From Betaproteobacteria bacterium (GTDB lineage: Bacteria; Pseudomonadota; Gammaproteobacteria; Burkholderiales; SG8-41), in contig JACOVL010000078.1 of NCBI GenBank assembly GCA_016177355.1, positions 1-7,645 of the forward strand: a stretch of 7,645 nucleotides of DNA, given 5' to 3'. Positions 5,039 through 7,645 of this stretch are shown here, in pieces. Each line of letters begins with the position of its first letter. Within the stretch, counting starts at the first letter, position 1. The position numbers and the translations under genes were made by a program. Under the pieces are notes generated by a model. That model worked only from the letters and a program-made list of their open reading frames with translations. It was not told the origin of the DNA and did no database searches.

Positions 5039-6169
5039 ATGCTTGCCACGCGCATCCGACAGAAAGACGGCATCTTCTATTTCACGAGCCTGCCCGCGGA
5101 CGAGGTGCTGTCCAAGGTGCGGTTCATCAGCCGCTTCTACGGCGAGAACGAGCAGATCGCGCCCCAGGTGATCTCGCAGAGCGACGAGATCGCGCAGTTC
5201 ATCGCCCGCATCGAGCGCAACGACCAGGCGTTCCAGCGCCAGCTCTCGCGCGCCAAGGTCCGCTCGCTCAAGAATTTCTACGAGATGGCGGTTTCCCAGC
5301 CGCCGATCCCCGGCACGGTGCTGCTGTTCACCGGCGAGCGGCTGCGTTTCGAGCCGCTGCCCTCGCAGGAACAGGTCGGGCGCCTCGGAGATCCCGCCAG
5401 CAAGTTCCTGATCATAGACGGGCAGCACCGGCTCGCCGCGCTGCGCTTCTATCTCAGGGAGCGCCCGGGCGCGGGAGCCAACATCAACGTGCCGTGCGTG
5501 ATCTTCGACGGCAGGAGCGAGGATTTCGCCGCCGAGATGTTCGTCATCATCAATTCCACGCCCACCCGCATCAACAAGAGCCACCTGGTGGACCTCTACG
5601 AGCGCATCTCGTGGGCCGATCCCGACCGCCGCTTCGCGGCGCGGCTGGTGGACAAGCTCTACGTCGAGGGCGACAGCCCGCTGCGCTACCGCATCAACCG
5701 CCTGGGCGGCCGCAGCCAGCAGGAGAAATGGATACTGCAGGCCGAGCTCTTCAATGAGCTGCACCGCTGGGTGGGCGCCGAGTGGCGCAGGATCCAGAAG
5801 GCGTCCCACGTCACGCGCGAGACCGACCGCTACTACGCGACGGTGCGCGACTTCCTCAAGGCCTGCGCCAAGGTGTGGGGCACTTCCTGGGGCCACCCGA
5901 ACTACATGGTCACCAAGCCCGTCACGCTCAAGGCGATGATACGGGTATGCGCCGATCTCGCGCGCGCGGACGCGGAGCCGGTGGACGGGCGCCAGCAGCG
6001 GTGGGAAAAGCGCCTCGCTCCCTGGACCGAGCACGCGCGCGAATTCCGGGTTGAGGGCTTCTACGAGCGTTTCCCCGCCAAGGGCCAGATCGAGCGCGTC
6101 ACGCGCCTGCACCGCGATCTCGCCAGGATGGCCGGCATCGAAGTGCAGGCCCGCCGCGGCGGCGGCTGA
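5039..6169 (+). CDS. DGQHR-domain protein, DndB-like
   Basis: A 376-residue cytoplasmic protein carrying the family-defining motif in FLIIDGQHRLAALRF (DGQHR at 127-131). A second conserved-looking block follows at about 168-187, FVIINSTPTRINKSHLVDLY. The C-terminal half (225-370) is predicted helical and basic. DGQHR proteins include DndB, the regulator of DNA phosphorothioation gene clusters, and share a ParB/sulfiredoxin-like fold with DUF262-type DGQQR proteins; both groups are common in DNA-modification and defence loci. No dndA, C, D, E or F-H gene is in the window, so a Dnd role is not shown. The ATG at 5039 has only a weak, distant GGAA as ribosome binding site. Length matches DndB-type proteins and no frameshift is seen. 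The CHAT gene follows after 36 bases in the same direction. DGQHR identity is firm; biochemical role is unknown. Confidence 0.85.
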   Translation: MLATRIRQKDGIFYFTSLPADEVLSKVRFISRFYGENEQIAPQVISQSDEIAQFIARIERNDQAFQRQLSRAKVRSLKNFYEMAVSQPPIPGTVLLFTGERLRFEPLPSQEQVGRLGDPASKFLIIDGQHRLAALRFYLRERPGAGANINVPCVIFDGRSEDFAAEMFVIINSTPTRINKSHLVDLYERISWADPDRRFAARLVDKLYVEGDSPLRYRINRLGGRSQQEKWILQAELFNELHRWVGAEWRRIQKASHVTRETDRYYATVRDFLKACAKVWGTSWGHPNYMVTKPVTLKAMIRVCADLARADAEPVDGRQQRWEKRLAPWTEHAREFRVEGFYERFPAKGQIERVTRLHRDLARMAGIEVQARRGGG

Positions 6170-6205
6170 TCCCGCCGCGGTTCACGCCGCCCGCGCCCGA
6201 TCTCC

Positions 6206-7645
6206 ATGCGGCCTGTCTTCATCGCGCCGGCCCTGTGTTTGACCGTGCTTGCGGCGGTAGATGCCGCTGCGCAGCCGGCGGTTTACTTTCACCTGGGCAC
6301 GGGCCGCTATCTCGAAGCCGAGAAAGCGGGAGAGGAACGCATCAAATCCCCGGCCGACCGCACCATGCGCAACCTCGCGCCGCTGTGCACCGTCTATTAC
6401 AAGCTGCGGCGCTACAACAAGCTCGCCGTCTGCATCGATCAGCTCGAGGCGCGCGTCGCGGCGGGCGATCACCTGCACAGCGACTCGATGATCTTCGAGT
6501 CCAATGCATCGGCGCTGCCGCCCACGCTGAAGGCTGGCATGATGCTCGAACTGGGCCAGCCGGCGAGGGCGCTCGAGGCGGGGAAGATCGCCCTCTCCAG
6601 GATCAAGCCGGGCGAGGGCGCATGGGGCATCTATACCGATAGCCAGTATCTGGTCGAGTTGCTGCCGGTGCTGGGTATCGCGGCCGGGCTCGCCGGCCAG
6701 CGCGCGGAAACTGAGCGTTACCTTAAGATGCTGGAGGACCTCGACATCCCCTACGTCGGCGGCCAGCAGCGGCGCAACCTGCGCGAAGTCGGGCTGGCGC
6801 AGATCAACATCGGCATCGGGCGCTACGAAAAAGCGCTCGCGCACCTCAAGGAGGAGCACCTGACCTGGGGTCTGGGCGTCGCCGACTTTTTGCTGGGGGG
6901 CGGCGACAGCTTCGGCACCGTCTACGAGCTGCCCAAGGGACTGATGCTGGCCAAGAGCCTGTTCGAGCTGGGGCGCATAGCGGAAGCCAAGACGGCGCTC
7001 GACAACCTGCTCGGCCACAAGCGCGCCCCGGAGCAGGGCGACATCTACTGGATCGCGCTGTTCGAGCGCGGCCGGATCGCCGAGCGCGAGGGCAAGCCCG
7101 CGGAGGCGATCGAGTATTACCGGCGCGCGATCGAGGTGATCGAGCGGCAGCGCGCGAGCCTCACGACGGAGGCGACCAAGATCGGCTTCGTCGGCAACAA
7201 GCAGCAGGTCTACGGCAGGCTGGTCGCGCTGCTCGTGGGCGGCGGCCGGGCCGCGGAAGCGTTCGACGTGGTCGAGCGTTCCAAGGCCCGCGCGCTCGTG
7301 GACATGCTTGCCGGGAAGAAGGACTTCACCGCGCGCGGTCCCGACCCGGAAAAGGCGCGGCGGGTCCTCGCCGAGCTCGACCGCGCCGACACCGAAGCGC
7401 GGGCGATGACGATGGCCACGCTGGGTCCTGGGGCGGGCCAGGTCCGCTCGGTGCGGGCGGTGCATGCCGACATCCGGTCGGCCGCCCCGGAGCTGGCGTC
7501 CCTCGTCACCGTCAGCACCGCCGCGCTGGAGGAGCTGCGCGCGCTGCTCGGGGCGGAAGAAGCGCTGATCGAGTACTACTACGACGAGTCCGCCTTCTAT
7601 GCCTTCGTGGCTACCCGCGACGGCGTGCATGCGGCGACGCTGGAG
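6206..7645 (+). CDS. Exported TPR-repeat protein leading into a CHAT domain (3' end beyond the window)
   Basis: Open for 480 codons to the window edge with no stop. MRPVFIAPALCLTVLAAVDAAA looks like a signal peptide with cleavage after residue 22. Residues about 25-315 are TPR-like helical pairs, for example RYEKALAHLK (206-215), LFELGRIAEAKTALDNLL (252-269) and IAEREGKPAEAIEYYRRAIEV (291-311). The block TEATKIGFVGNKQQVYGRLV (321-340), then GRAAEAFDVVERSKARALVDML (347-368), is the helical stretch that typically precedes a CHAT domain, and the first CHAT strands appear at LIEYYYDESAFYAFVATRDGVHAATLE (454-480). CHAT domains are caspase-like; the His/Cys catalytic pair, if present, lies past the edge, so protease activity cannot be judged. 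No Shine-Dalgarno precedes the ATG at 6206; the start is chosen for the signal peptide. A long minus-strand frame over this gene is a compositional shadow. Confidence 0.82.
   Translation, partial: MRPVFIAPALCLTVLAAVDAAAQPAVYFHLGTGRYLEAEKAGEERIKSPADRTMRNLAPLCTVYYKLRRYNKLAVCIDQLEARVAAGDHLHSDSMIFESNASALPPTLKAGMMLELGQPARALEAGKIALSRIKPGEGAWGIYTDSQYLVELLPVLGIAAGLAGQRAETERYLKMLEDLDIPYVGGQQRRNLREVGLAQINIGIGRYEKALAHLKEEHLTWGLGVADFLLGGGDSFGTVYELPKGLMLAKSLFELGRIAEAKTALDNLLGHKRAPEQGDIYWIALFERGRIAEREGKPAEAIEYYRRAIEVIERQRASLTTEATKIGFVGNKQQVYGRLVALLVGGGRAAEAFDVVERSKARALVDMLAGKKDFTARGPDPEKARRVLAELDRADTEARAMTMATLGPGAGQVRSVRAVHADIRSAAPELASLVTVSTAALEELRALLGAEEALIEYYYDESAFYAFVATRDGVHAATLE

Noticed and set aside
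4909..5757. A 282-codon plus-strand frame overlapping the DGQHR gene
   Set aside because: Arg/Ala/His/Pro-rich translation with no domain; it overlaps a gene with firm family evidence in another frame.
4952..6112. A 386-codon minus-strand open frame
   Set aside because: Antisense shadow of the DGQHR gene; the plus strand carries a clear family motif and this frame does not.
5039..6169. Calling this gene dndB of a working phosphorothioation system
   Set aside because: The DGQHR motif is shared by proteins outside Dnd systems and no dndA/C/D/E gene is in the window.
6182..7630. A 482-codon minus-strand open frame
   Set aside because: It mirrors the plus-strand TPR/CHAT gene, has a His/Arg/Gln/Leu-rich composition with no recognisable domain, and is a typical antisense shadow in GC-rich DNA.

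Overview
This window comes from a GC-rich bacterial chromosome, most likely a betaproteobacterium or close relative. Three things point there: strong G/C preference at third codon positions, the order ispD-ispF next to a cyclic-nucleotide-binding protein and a convergent OmpR/EnvZ (RisA/RisS-type) pair, which I recall from Bordetella/Burkholderia-like genomes, and an OmpR protein very close to the E. coli one. No RNA gene, CRISPR array, insertion sequence or complete phage element is visible.

Layout. (1) Positions 1-1965, plus strand: the 3' end of ispD, then ispF, a ThpR-type RNA 2',3'-cyclic phosphodiesterase with an unusual Gln/Arg/Pro/His-rich N-terminal extension, and a small single-domain cyclic-nucleotide-binding protein. 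The last three are chained by two 4-base ATGA stop/start overlaps and look translationally coupled. (2) Positions 1966-2080: a short convergent intergenic region, AT-rich in part, with three inverted repeats. One is a hairpin that covers the stop codon of the next gene. (3) Positions 2081-4211, minus strand: an EnvZ-type sensor kinase and its OmpR-type regulator, transcribed ompR then envZ, separated by four tandem 14-bp repeats and no obvious ribosome binding site for envZ. (4) Positions 4212-4897, plus strand: a divergent promoter region, a small secreted highly charged protein of unknown function, and what appears to be the truncated 5' end of a DUF1800 gene. (5) Positions 4898-7645, plus strand: a leader with a GC hairpin, a DGQHR-domain (DndB-like) protein, and 36 bases later a signal-peptide-bearing TPR/CHAT protein that runs off the right edge.

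How the genes work together. Region 1 combines two MEP-pathway isoprenoid enzymes with RNA-end processing and a cyclic-nucleotide sensor; the link is probably housekeeping co-transcription. Region 3 is a complete two-component system for envelope or osmotic sensing. Region 5 is the least conventional part. A DGQHR protein (a family best known from DNA phosphorothioation regulation) stands without any dnd genes in view, beside a CHAT protein that appears to be exported. Their co-direction and tight spacing suggest an operon, but a shared function is only a hypothesis and the CHAT catalytic part lies beyond the window.
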